64,000 bases of DNA. Source: Zasmidium citrigriseum. Its lineage: Eukaryota > Ascomycota > Dothideomycetes > Mycosphaerellales > Mycosphaerellaceae. Numbering within the stretch: position 1 is the first letter of the stretch; each line of letters starts with the position of its first letter. The position numbers and the translations under genes are program-made. Of this stretch, positions 10,191-21,243 are shown piece after piece. The notes below the pieces were generated by a model that was given only the letters and a program-made list of their open reading frames with translations, did no database searches and was not told the DNA's origin. Where the stretch lies: the NCBI GenBank assembly GCA_002786025.1, contig NHNW01000025.1:434001-498000 (forward strand). Reading direction: 5' to 3'.

Positions 10191-12143
10191 TCACGAAAGA
10201 TGAATCCTCGGCTGCGGTTGCGCAAACGCATGCTCACCACCAGGCGGATTCTTTGCCTCAACCGGCGGCCCCTCAGCGCTCATTTCATGGGTAATCGGGA
10301 TCGAGCCGTCGAACTCCTCCTTCTTATGGGGATCACGACCAGGCGTTCGCTCCAGATACTCCTCAATACTGCGCATGGTCGGCTTCGTATGCAGCCAGAT
10401 TTCCTCGCTCGCGCCCGGGACAGGATGGCCTTTGCGCTTCATATCCCAGCGCTTGAACTGCCGAAACATCTTTGGCGAGAGACGGTACATCCACTCGTGC
10501 TTGATCTGCAATCGCATCGCCAGGTACTTCTCTTTGGGCTTATGCATCGCGGCGGAGGGAATGCGTTCAAGGGGGCTGAGTTGGGCCTCGAGGAGGTTCT
10601 CGTTCTTGTACGCTCTGTTGACTTGGGCGAGTTCGGCGGGGAGGGTATGGCTGAGGAATTCGAGACTGGCGTTGATATTCAGATCAAGTGCTCGCCGCGG
10701 GTTGGCGACCATTTTTAAGAAGAGCGAACAGACGTTTGGGTACAGCAGCGAGAAGTCGGATTGCGAGACGTGTACAGTACCACGCAATGTCAGCAGCCAT
10801 GAGGGACATGGTTTCGGTTCGCTTTGCGCTTCTTCTACCAGTGATGCCACCAAGTCGAAGTTGCTCGGCCAGTATGTGAATGCTTCGCTATTGATCGCGA
10901 TGATCGGCGCATCGATTCTGTGTTCCTGGTCTTCCTTTGGCCGGGTCCCGGCGCCCCAGATATCGTAGATGATCCCCTGGTTGATGTAGTTGAAGCGGTC
11001 GGTATGTCGGAGCATTTCCACTGCTGTTGCGGCCCCGAAGCTGTGGCCACAGATTGTCACGAAATTGGTGTGAATTGCGCCTTTCCAGCGCGACCAGTCT
11101 ACGCCATCTAGCCCTTGCGTGCTTGAGCCTTTGTACCCTTTCTTTCGAAGATTCCGATCTGCGATTCGTTCGCCATTTCCGTTGTTTAGTTCGCACATGA
11201 CCTTGTACGCCTCCTCAAGTTCCGCCATTCGAAGATCGATCTGTGCCTTTCTCAACTCGGCGTCCACACCCTTGTCGTTGTGCGGCGAGGTATCCTTGGG
11301 ATTGCCCTCGGGAAAGATGTAGTCGATGATATCAAACCCTCGATCATGTTCGTGCTTGTGATGATCGATGTGACCTCGCTTTTCCAAATCCTCTGCTGAC
11401 CCCTCTCCAGATTTCGAATGGTTGATATACGTCCTCGGACCAGACCCATCGCGATGCTCCACCGCACACACCACAAACCCATAACTCGCAAACTCTCCGC
11501 AGACAGACGAATACATCGTCCTCGTCCCTCCAAGCCCATGACTAAACAAAATCATCGGAAACACCGGTTCCTCACTCGCGCCTTCTGGTTTCGTCCCCCG
11601 TTCGACTTTAACTTGATTCCCCCTCGTCTTGGTGTCAACTTCCGGCGCCCAGTATCTCGCAACAGGCGAATTTCTCCAAGCCGGTAATTTCGTATACATC
11701 GTCGGCAGAAACAGCGGAATCGCCAAAGGCCCCACGCCCGCAAACCGTCCATACCCCTCCGCAATACTCATCCTCGGTCGCCCGAGCCACAACTCCCTCG
11801 AACGCGCGGAACGACGCTTAGGCGTTTCGACTTTGGGGGATGCTTGTTGGTCGGTGTAGCCGAAGACACTCGCGGGGTAGTAGACCGTCATGAGGACCGT
11901 TTCGAGTTGGAGTAAATGTCGATGGTTTCGTTTGATGTGTGAGATTGGATGCGGGTTTTCTGCTGGGACTTCGATTTCCATCGTGCCGACTGGGTATGGT
12001 CCGGTGTATGTTGGTAGTGAACGGCCTGGGAAGAGGAAGTAGTCGCGCAGACCGCGCGGTTCTCGGGGCTTGGGTTTCTTTGCATGGGGGATGTCGCCTG
12101 TCTTTTCGCTGCCCAGTTTGGGATGATCTGTCGGAAGCCTCAT
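10191..12143 (-). CDS. PAF-acetylhydrolase-like serine esterase
   Basis: Alpha/beta hydrolase of the platelet-activating-factor acetylhydrolase, isoform II family, which releases short or oxidised acyl chains from the sn-2 position of phospholipids. Single exon, 650 aa, longer than animal forms because of insertions. The oxyanion region is FPMILFSHGLGGTRTMYSS (about residues 195-213). The nucleophile elbow is GHSFG with Ser368; the probable catalytic Asp is Asp394 in IIYDIWGAG and the His is His458 in RGTVHVSQSDF. No signal peptide is evident, so it is probably cytosolic or membrane-associated. The start is the first ATG and gives a plausible basic N-terminus. The Ty3/Gypsy element begins 263 bp upstream of this ATG, so the promoter is short or partly displaced. 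Confidence 0.85.
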   Translation of the reverse strand: MRLPTDHPKLGSEKTGDIPHAKKPKPREPRGLRDYFLFPGRSLPTYTGPYPVGTMEIEVPAENPHPISHIKRNHRHLLQLETVLMTVYYPASVFGYTDQQASPKVETPKRRSARSRELWLGRPRMSIAEGYGRFAGVGPLAIPLFLPTMYTKLPAWRNSPVARYWAPEVDTKTRGNQVKVERGTKPEGASEEPVFPMILFSHGLGGTRTMYSSVCGEFASYGFVVCAVEHRDGSGPRTYINHSKSGEGSAEDLEKRGHIDHHKHEHDRGFDIIDYIFPEGNPKDTSPHNDKGVDAELRKAQIDLRMAELEEAYKVMCELNNGNGERIADRNLRKKGYKGSSTQGLDGVDWSRWKGAIHTNFVTICGHSFGAATAVEMLRHTDRFNYINQGIIYDIWGAGTRPKEDQEHRIDAPIIAINSEAFTYWPSNFDLVASLVEEAQSEPKPCPSWLLTLRGTVHVSQSDFSLLYPNVCSLFLKMVANPRRALDLNINASLEFLSHTLPAELAQVNRAYKNENLLEAQLSPLERIPSAAMHKPKEKYLAMRLQIKHEWMYRLSPKMFRQFKRWDMKRKGHPVPGASEEIWLHTKPTMRSIEEYLERTPGRDPHKKEEFDGSIPITHEMSAEGPPVEAKNPPGGEHAFAQPQPRIHLS

Positions 12144-12406
12144 TGTTGCGAATGTGTTCGTTTACTGAAGAAGCCAAGAGAATCAAAGCATCGACAAGAT
12201 AGAAGTCAAGAATCCAAGAATCGAAGCAACGCCACGGTCGCGGTCTTGGTGGCGCGTGTTAGCAAACTGACGAGGAAGACATTGCTCCTAGCTATAACGT
12301 CCTCACGTTACGAGAACAGTGTATGGCATTCGCTCGCTGTGGGGAATTGCTTTCGTTGGAACGGATGCGCTGGAAAGGTGAGGAGGCCGCGGAGGTGACG
12401 TTGGAG

Positions 12407-12517
12407 TGTTTCAAAAATCACCTGATCTAGGTCACCTGATTTCCTCAATCAAGGTTATATAACCGAGGCACCCACATAGATCTAAAATCAAGTACCTTCT
12501 GATCTTTTTTCTTAACA
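12407..12517 (+). repeat. 5' LTR (111 bp)
   Basis: Starts TGTTTCAAAAATCACC and ends CTTAACA. It matches the 3' LTR at all but two positions: CACCTGATC here versus CACCTAATC there, and CTTAACA here versus CTCAACA there. Both differences are RIP-type transitions. The LTR is very short for a Gypsy element and holds a direct repeat of TCACCTGAT. Confidence 0.95.
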
Positions 12518-13013
12518 TCTAGTAGCTAAGAATACTTACTCCGAGTAAGGAGGCTCGCTACCTCCTTAAGACGGATATACGGAATCGAGATAATACCTCG
12601 CTAGCGAGGGTAGTCTACTTAATTCGGCAATCCGGCTTTAAGCGAGGTTGCATAGCTTTATTGTTTCTTAAGTTAATACATTACTTTAATCGAACCGAAC
12701 GTTATATACCTCTACTACTAAACTTAGATTAGAATACTCCTATCTCTTAACGTAAGTACTAAAACCTCGAAGCGCCGAATCCCCTTAAATATACCTTAAC
12801 GAAACGCTCGGCTAAGCGATTTCGCTAGTACTATTCTACCCCGATTAAGTTCTCTATATATATAAAAGAAGACTCGCGACCTTCCTTTTAAGTATAGTAG
12901 AAAGAATTATCTTAAACCTTTAAACTTAGTACCTATATTCCCCTATACCCCTTCTTATTCTATTAAGTCTCCGTACATCCGATTACCCTTAATCTACTTA
13001 ACCTTCGACGATA
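12518..13013 (+). other. Element 5' leader with primer-binding site
   Basis: Untranslated leader between the 5' LTR and the gag start. TAGTAGC at 12520-12526, two bases after the LTR, would be TGGTAGC before RIP, the usual TGG start of a tRNA primer-binding site (inference). Heavy RIP mutation begins abruptly here. Confidence 0.55.
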
Positions 13014-16000
13014 ATGTCTACCCTAGGAAATAATAACAACTAGACCCCCGAGGACACTCGTCCCCGCGACCCTTAGCTTTAAGAGGAGTAAGTCGACATG
13101 CCCCTTAAAGGAGCTAAGGAGCCGCCTAATAGTAATAAGATTACCTTAACTAATACTAGTACTAGTCGTCTAGCCTCCGTCTATTAAGCTACCGTCGAGG
13201 ACGACGACGATATACCTTAAGAAGAATTCTATCGTATAGAAGCCGCCTCTACTACTCCCGGTAAGAACTCTCTTAATAATAGAACTATTTAAGTTCCATC
13301 CTTATTTAACAACCCCGTTACCTAGGCAACCTAGCCCCTAACTTAAGGAGCTATAGCTACTACCGATTAAGAAGAAATTCTTCGATAACTATAAACTCGC
13401 ATCTTTTAGCTTAAGAAAGAACGCGATACCTACGCCTAACCGGTCCCTCCTATTAACGTTAACGACCTAGCTTAAGTCTACTAAGGCCCGAACCCTCTCG
13501 CTACTCCGACTTCTACGAATCCCCCTTAAGTCCCTATCGACCGAGCTACTATTCCCTAACCTAACGGTACTAGAGTTGTTTAAGTTAGCACGCTACTAAA
13601 CTCTAATTAGCTTAAATATATGCGTATCTAGACCCTTAGCCGAACTCGAATCCCCGTCCCTATTAAGTATTCTAGAGACACGAAAGATAACGTAGCTTAC
13701 TACTAGTACCGCTCTATAAAGAGATACTTAAAGCTAGAGTAAGGATTTATCTAGGGAGGTTCTCTTCCGAAGGACTCTAACTTAATTACGTACGTCGGAG
13801 GATTTATAGAAGGCGATACCCTTAAATAGTAGGAACGTAAGGAGCGTAAGATATAAGCTAGTAAAGAATTCGCTCCTTATACTATTATCGAATTCCTTAA
13901 CGATCTCGCCTTACGCTTTAAAGACTACCTAGCCGATTAAGAACGCTAGAACAAATTCCGCTTAATGCGCTAAACTACCTCTATTAGCGAGTATAAGGAA
14001 GCCTTACTTAGCGTAGCATATCGATACGAACCTAAGCCTACGGACTATAAAATCTCGCGATAGTTCTTCGAGAACTTAAAGCTAGCTATAAAGGTTACCC
14101 TCTAAGAGTATAGTAATACGCTAGACAAGGTCTCGCTCGAGGAAGTTATAGAAGCTACCTTAAGAGCTAATGTAGTATAAATAATAGTTGTTCGTTAACG
14201 TAACTATAATTTATATAGCCTAAGCCTTAAGGACCGCCGACCTCCTCGACCCTTAAAGGGTACTCTTCCTACGCCTATTAACGATCCCCTAAGTCGCTAG
14301 ATTAACGTTACTCGTAATCCGACTATTACTACTACTCGGCTAGTATAGTAAGAACGCTTAAGACGTGTTATTAACTAAGCTGCCGATAGGCGCTACGGAT
14401 TCCGTACCCTTAAATAGTAAGTACCTCGCGAAGAACGCTACTACTATAACTATAATAAGGTCGGACATCTTACCGCTACCTACACACGCCTACTACGATA
14501 TTTAACTACAACCCGTAGCCGTAGCGGTCGCTCTTAAGCTAGAGCTAGACGAGGTAGACGTTATACTTAAAGTATAAGCGACGAGGAAGAAGATTACCTA
14601 CTAGAAGAAGAGTTAGATTAAGTTAAGGAAGAAGAAGAAGATCTCTTCCTACTTAACGAACTAATACGCTATATCCTTTCGCGACAGGCTAAGGAGTTTT
14701 AGAAATAAAACTTCCTCGGCGCCCTTAGACTATCGCTACTTCGCTACTATAGCGCCTTAGGCGAGGTAAAATCTAGGAAGGAGACAACCTTTATACTTAA
14801 TACCGGAGTAACTACTATATACATCTCTAAGGAAATTGTATACTAGTTCCCCTAGTTCTAAGTAAAGATGCCTCCTATTAAGGTTCGTGTTACGAATAGT
14901 AATATTATCTCCTCTTCTCTAGGCTTAAAGATTCCTTATCGCATTAATAAGTTTATAGACGTACTTAAAGCACGAGTTCTTAACATCCTATAATATAAGG
15001 TTGTACTCGGAATGTCTTGGTTTCGAAAGTAGAACCTACGCATTAATTTCTAGACTAGACGACTATATATTAATCGTACTAGCCGTATAGGACAAGTTGT
15101 ATAGCATTAAGTTCGATACGATGCCTATACTTATTCCCTTAATAGTATCGCCCTAGATAATCGGCTCTATACCGCCGAACAACTTAAAGAGGAGTTATAG
15201 CGTAATCCTAACTTGCCGCTAAGTCTACTTACGATTAAGCTAGTCGAACCCGACCCTAACGATAAATTTAATCCCCTTCTAGACTACCCTTAGCTAGTAT
15301 TATAGCGCCTACTTAAGAATAATCGAGATCTCTTCCGCTTAAGCTTGCCTAGCCGCCTACCTAAGGATCGAGGGATTATATATAATATCGATACTAGAAA
15401 TACTAAACTAGTTAATACTTCGCTATACTAACTTTCGGCTTTATAGAATAAAGAATAGTAACGTTAAGTCGAAGGACTACTATCTCGCGGCTTAATCGAG
15501 CTATCTACGTCTCTATAGGGAAGCTTAGTGCTTCTAGTCCCTAAGCTAAATAGTAAATAGAGAATATGTATCGACTACCGCGCCTTAAACAATAAGACTA
15601 TTAAGAATCGTTTCCCTCTCCCTCGCATTTAGGAATGCCTTAACGCCTTTAGAGGAGCTAAATACTTTACTAAGCTAGACTTGACTTCTAGCTTCTAGTA
15701 GATCCTCGTACGACCTAAGGATAGGCTAAAGACTACGTTTAATACTCGCTAAGGCAAATATTAATTTAATGTAATGCCTTTCGGCTTAACTAACGCTCTA
15801 GCGACCTTCTAGACCTTAATAAATTCGATTCTTAGACGCTTCCTATACAAGTCTGTAGTCGTATACTTAGACGACATTGTTATCTTCTCTAAGACTAAGG
15901 AGGAGTACGAATAGCACCTTAAGGAAGTACTTAACGTCTTACGCGAGAATAAGCTATTCGTATACGGTTCTAAGTACGCCGTTACGTAAGAATTAATTAC

Positions 16001-19000
16001 CTTCTACGGGTATTAAGTTTCGTATAATGCTACCCGGCTGCTAGAAGACAAGGTTAAGGCCGTCCGCGAATAGCTAATACCGTAGAATACGTAGCAAGTT
16101 CGATAGTTCCTTAGCCTCGCATCTTTCTATCGTAGATATATTAAGGACTTCGCTCGTATTACTACTCCGCTATTAGATTTGCTTAAGGAGACAGATACGG
16201 TCTTACGAACTAAGAAGCGACGCCCTATTAAGTGGAACTTGTAGTATACACGCGTATTCGAAGATCTTAAGGATACCCTTAGCTTAGGACCTATACTAAT
16301 TCTACCCGATTAAGCTAAGCTATTTATTATCGAGACCGATGTAAGTAAATAGGCAATTAGCGCTATACTATACTAAGCTACCGAAGATAGACGACTTTAC
16401 CTAATTGTATACGATAGACGTAAGCTTTAAGGTGCTAAACTAAATTACCCTATACACGAGAAGGAACTTCTCGCTATTAAGGAAGCTCTTCGTACCTAGA
16501 CTTATTACATCGAAAATAGCTAAGTTACGAAGGTTATTACCGATTATTATAGCTTATAGTATCTTAAGTTATCTACTACTCCTACGAAGCGTCTTACCCG
16601 CTAGATCGAAGAATTCTAAGGTTATAAGCTTAACATTCGATACTATAAGGGCTCCGAGGCTATAGTCCCTAATACCCTATCTCGTAGGCTAGACTTAATA
16701 GGAGAAGGTCTAGCTAACGTTGCGTACTTAAACTCTATACGGGAAGTTAGAATTCGCCGCTAGAGTAAGTATAAAGTCGTTAAAGCTCTAATCTACTACC
16801 TTAAAGACGGAACCTTACCTAAGGACTAGCAACTAAGTCGTCTAATCCTTAGTAAATCCGAACATCTCTCCCTTAAAGATAGTTAACTATTCTATACTAC
16901 GAACAATAGAGCTAAGGTTCTATATATTAACTAGCCCTTTCGATAGGACTTTATAGAGAAAATGCACCGTAATTACGGGCATTTTAAGGGCGAAGGAGTT
17001 AAGGGGATTATCCTTTAACGAGGCTAGTAGTAGAATCTCGATTAGGACCTTAAGGACTATACTAGCTATTACTAATAGTGTTAAGTAGTTCGCCCTCCCC
17101 CTCGAGCTCCTATTTAAGAACCTCGCTTCCACTAATCTAGTACTAAGCTTAGGCCTTTCGAACGTTAGGCTATTAATATTATCGGTCCCCTACCTATAAC
17201 ACTTAATAGGAACCGATTTATTGTTACCGCAATTAACTATGCTACTAGATAGCTACTTACGAGAGCTATCCCCGATTAAGAAGCCGAGACTATTACTTAA
17301 TTCATTTAAGAAGAAATCTACGCTACCTTTAGTCCCCTAAGGGAAGTCTTATTAGACAATAGCCCGAACTTCTTAAGCAAGGTCTTTTATATCTTAATGG
17401 ACACTCTATAGGCGAATTATCGCTTAACGACGCCGTATTACCCTTAAACTAATAGTAAGGTTAAGGCCTTAAATAGCATCCTTAGTAAGATCCTTACTAA
17501 GATATACTAGGGAAAGAGTATCTATACCTAGGATCTATACTTACCTAAAGCACTATATACTTCTCGAATTAGAGCGTAATTAAGTATAGGCTAGAGCCCC
17601 TACTTTATAGTTTTCGGATAGTACCCCCGAATCCTTAGCGATTATCCCCTCCTACGACCCGTAGAACTTAATAAAGATAAAGCTACTCTACGCTATTAAG
17701 CTATAAGAAATGTACGTAGTAAGGCTGCTAAAAAGCTTATCGAACAAGCCTTAAGGATAGGAGCGCTAAGCAAATTAAAGTTCGTAGATATAGACGGCCG
17801 CTTTAAGGAAGGCGAGTTCGTACTAGTCCGCAATAAATAGCGAACTAAGTTAAAGGCCAACTACGTCGGACCGTTTAAAGTTATTAAGCGAAGCTAGCTT
17901 AGAACTTACGTGCTTAAAACGGCCGATAGACGAATTCTAAAGTATTAGCTATATAGAAATCGTCTTGTCCCTACGAGAATTATATCCTTTAAGTAGTAGG
18001 CAACCCGGACTAGACTTAACGGAGCTATTACTCCTCTACTAGCCGATAATTAAGATAGAGATTTGCTTAAAGAAAGTAAGGATCTAAGGATTATATTCCC
18101 CTCTCTAGCTACGATCTTAAAAGAATAATAGCGTAGAGCCGCACTTTAAGGACTAATAGATCGTTCTAAGGCGGTTCGATTCTTAGTAGGGGAGGGAAAT
18201 TCGGAGGAGCCTAACTTAAATTAGAATCGACCCTTACGATCCTAACTTAGCCGCAATTTCGATTAAGTAGTAAATAACTCGATTAAACGGTAAAGGTAAG
18301 TTACTAAGGAAGCGACTTTAAATACGAAGCAAAGGAAAAAGCTCGCTAACGAACTATTAAGGAGATTCGACAGAAACGAAGCACTAGCTTAAAGAGAGTA
18401 GCCCGGACAGGCTCGGCTACCTTAAGTTCGGCCGCCTTTACGGTAGAAGGAAGTATCTATAGAACCTAATGTTTAGCGTTCTAATTAAGGAGTACACCTT
18501 AGAGATTTAGGATCTAGAAGTAGCGACAGGAATGAAATTCCGGTACTTTAAGGACCGAGTCTACCTCCCTAAGGTAGTTAGATACTCTATAAGAATCCTT
18601 TAATTAACGCTAAAGCGTAATCTAGACCGCTAGCAATTACGCTAGCTCTACGAGATATAGAGGATTAAGGTCCTCTTCTAGCTATAATACCTCTACCGTA
18701 AGGAGATGTCTTACAGCCCTTAGAACTAACTATAGAAGAGCCCCTTAAGCTAGCATCTTACGCCGAGGATCCTATAGACCCCCCGACGAAACTAAGGAAG
18801 CGTAGTAGACCTCCGAAGAAGAAGACTACCGTAGATTAAGCTTCGAAGTCTCGAAATCCTCCGCTAAAGCGATAGCTATTACGTAAAAAGGCCGCCTCTT
18901 TAAGTGCTAAAGACCGCTAAAATAAGCGTATATAAGAACGTTAGCTAACTATAAAAGCATATAGCTTAAGGACGAGACGAAAGATTATAGAAGCTACTAC

Positions 19001-19340
19001 TAGACTAAGTTAAGAGTAGCTAGACTAACTTTTTATTTATTATAACTAAGGAAAGGGGTATCTTATCGCTAATCTTAAGCAAACCCGTACGCTAAAAGTA
19101 GTAAATTATCGTAATCTCTAGCTATCCTAAGGCCGGAAAGCACTAAATTAAGGCCTATTAGAGCCTCCTAAAGCAAGAAATCGTCTAATCTAGAGCTATA
19201 CGAGGACTCCCGCTACTCTTAAGTTCGAAATTACTAGCCTAGCTAGCCTCCTATAGCCGCAAAATTAAGAATTAAGGAGAAGTTTAAGTGTCCTACTAGC
19301 CTCTAATACTAAATCTTACCTATCTCTACCGCTAACTTAA
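13014..19340 (+). pseudogene. RIP-destroyed gag-pol polyprotein of Ty3/Gypsy
   Basis: A single reading frame can be followed from ATG at 13014 to about 19340, broken only by TAG/TAA that RIP would make from CAG, CAA or TGG. Landmarks in the same frame: zinc knuckle at about 14440-14485 (the CX2CX4HX4C pattern with cysteines now Tyr); protease D-T-G-A at 14799-14810, now N-T-G-V; reverse transcriptase from about 15530, with FTKLDL, FNVMPFGLTNA and YLDDIVIFSK at about 15864-15893; RNase H with FIIETD at 16323 and LNYPIHEKELLAIKEAL; a DALSR-like motif near 16668; integrase from about 16900, with its HHCC finger, a D in IIGPLP and DNSPNF, and a GPF module at about 17840-17880. No chromodomain is recognisable. 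About 1.3 kb of Lys-rich frame continues beyond the integrase. Gag and Pol appear fused without a frameshift. Confidence 0.85.
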
Positions 19341-20302
19341 GCTCTATCCTCCGAATTACTACTATCCTTTCTAGTAAAGAAGTCCTTCTAGCTCCGCTTC
19401 TTCTTAGGAGTCGGCGTAACTACTTCGACGATAGCGCCGATTAAGCCCTAAATACTAGAGTAGCGTAGAACGACCGAAGCTAGCGCGTCTTCTTAATCCG
19501 AAGGCGTACTCTTACGGCTTAAATCGATAGCTAACTACTACTAGCGTATCGCCTCTACCCTCTTAGCTCGACCTTACTAAATTAGGCTAAGCTAACCTAG
19601 TAGACGATACGACGCACTTAAGGTACAGCCGTAATACTAGTTGTTTAGTAAGTAGTTACCGTAAGCGCCTCTTCTAAGTCCTCTAACTATCCGATACTTA
19701 GCAAACTAGCCTAATCTACGCCTATTACGAGTCGTCGTATAATAAGTACAAGCTCGATTTCCGCGCTACACGACACCGAAAGCTTAAACAATAAGGGTAT
19801 ATAGAGCCTACTAGTTAAGGTTACTTAAGCTACGAACGCTATTATTCCGGAAGATTAAGTTCGAGTACCGCGGGCGATTCCTATCTTAAAGGAAGCGAAT
19901 AACCGGCTTCTTATCGTATATGTCGCGGGTACGAATCGACTCGACGGCGTCGGCTTCGGAGAGGCGAGTAATTAAGTTAACTAGCTCCTAGAGGGTCGTA
20001 TCGGCGACATCGAATCTACGGTTTTAAGGGATGTTAGCTTAATTCTATAGTTAGTAACATTATTAAGGCTAGCTCGATTAAGTTAACTTACTTAGCTCGC
20101 GAACACGATTTATCCGCTTAATACGAAGCTAACGAGTAGCTTTAAGCTTACGCTTACGCTCCGAGACGCTAGCGTCGCCTTTCTTAAGCTACTTCTAATT
20201 ACGACGTAGTAGATTACTATCGCTACGACTAGCAACTAAGGGCGTCTTCGACAAGCGGGCGGAGCGACGACGCTAAACGCCTAGGTTCTAAACGTCGGCT
20301 AT
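19316..20302 (-). pseudogene. Antisense ORF with DUF3716-like Cys cluster, RIP-destroyed
   Basis: On the minus strand of the 3' part of the element one frame of 328 codons runs from 20302 to a TAA at 19316-19318, interrupted only by RIP-type TAG/TAA. Its first codon is now ATA, which RIP would make from ATG. The N-terminal half is Arg/Lys-rich, followed by amphipathic stretches such as LVNLITRLSEADAVESI and KKPVIRFL. At about 19755 down to 19625 a cysteine cluster is visible, with some Cys codons changed to Tyr: RGNRACT, then FAK[C], GA[C]GN[C] and GCTLS. This order (CX2C...C...GACXNC...C) resembles DUF3716, a domain common in uncharacterised Pezizomycotina proteins. The ORF ends tail to tail with gag-pol. 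Function unknown; a nucleic-acid-binding accessory or captured host gene is possible. Confidence 0.6.
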
Positions 20303-20681
20303 AATAAGGACGACTTAAAGGTGTTGTTATTAAAGTGTTTAATAAAGGTTTTTAAGGTAAGGAAGGGAAAGAGGGGAAGGTAGGGTATAGAGTAGTATAG
20401 ACGAGGGGAAGTAGTTTAAGGAAGAAAACTAGTCCTTTATACCTACGCCGCCGCTCTACGTCGATTCCTTATTACGTAGCTTAACGCTATCGTCGCTACC
20501 GTATTAGGAAGGAAAGGAGTTACTTAACGCTTAAGTCGTTACGTTAGGCGCCGAGAACTCCTAAAACACCTGTAATAGCTTCTAACAGCCTAAAGGCAAG
20601 TAAGCTAAGAATATAGCTACTTAAGAACTACTTAATTTCGTCTAAACTAGCTTAAGGTTAAGTAGTCTTAGTAGGGGAGGA
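20303..20681. other. Element 3' non-coding part and polypurine tract
   Basis: Between the antisense ORF start and the 3' LTR. GGGGAGGA at 20674-20681 directly precedes the LTR and fits the polypurine tract that primes plus-strand DNA synthesis. The remainder is RIP-mutated and shows no coding frame. The promoter of the antisense ORF, if any, would lie here. Confidence 0.6.
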
Positions 20682-20792
20682 TGTTTCAAAAATCACCTAA
20701 TCTAGGTCACCTGATTTCCTCAATCAAGGTTATATAACCGAGGCACCCACATAGATCTAAAATCAAGTACCTTCTGATCTTTTTTCTCAACA
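20682..20792 (+). repeat. 3' LTR (111 bp)
   Basis: Starts TGTTTCAAAAATCACC and ends CTCAACA, equal in length to the 5' LTR with two transition differences. It keeps many CpA and TpG dinucleotides, unlike the adjacent interior, so it largely escaped RIP. Confidence 0.95.
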
Positions 20793-21243
20793 GGAGACAA
20801 GCCACAAAATCACATGCTGCCGATTGGGCCGGACGGCATCCCGCTCGAAAAGGCTTGGCTGACGTCGACGAACTCAAGTGAACGAGTTCAAACATCGTGC
20901 TACGTTCTGTCTTCACACTGGTTCATTTGTGAGCCATGGCTACTGAGGCTACGGTCCCTCATCTCAAATATTCGAGCAGCTGTAATTATTACAGCATCGA
21001 GGGCCGGAAGGCATCTCACTGGATCGAAGCAACGATCCTTCGAGTAGCTAATTTGGACTGGTGAGCATAATGTGACATTTTTGATTCAACTGACTGCTTC
21101 AACTCACCTCATGGGCACTGACATGTCGCTTTTGAAGCCGGATGGCAGTGGTAGCTCATCCACGCGCAATTGCGGGAGGCTTCAGACGAGATCTCTCCAA
21201 GGAGTGTGATCAAACTCCCAATCTTCCAATCCTCTTGCTTACT
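20793..21243. other. Intergenic, 3' flank of PRP31
   Basis: Host DNA with normal dinucleotide content. A 77-aa frame at 20814-21047 has no recognisable domain. Holds the 3' end of the PRP31 transcript; nothing else seen. Confidence 0.5.

Larger units (their letters stand above)
12407..20792 (+). mobile_element. Ty3/Gypsy LTR retrotransposon, RIP-mutated, complete
   Basis: An 8,386-bp element bounded by two 111-bp LTRs (12407-12517 and 20682-20792) that begin TG and end CA. GGAG flanks both sides (12403-12406 and 20793-20796), a 4-bp target duplication. Inside, one plus-strand frame carries, in order, a Gag zinc knuckle, aspartic protease, reverse transcriptase, RNase H and integrase; integrase after RNase H marks Ty3/Gypsy. 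The interior is depleted of CpA and TpG and rich in TpA, with many TAG/TAA but no lasting open frame: the RIP pattern. An antisense ORF lies in the 3' part. The element cannot encode functional proteins now. It sits between the PAF-acetylhydrolase promoter and the 3' end of PRP31. Confidence 0.93.

Noticed and set aside
12407..20792. AT-rich isochore, centromere or mitochondrial insert as explanation for the gene-less 8.4 kb
   Set aside because: Matching LTRs, a target duplication and ordered gag-pol motifs with RIP-type stops identify a retrotransposon; CpG-containing codons are retained.
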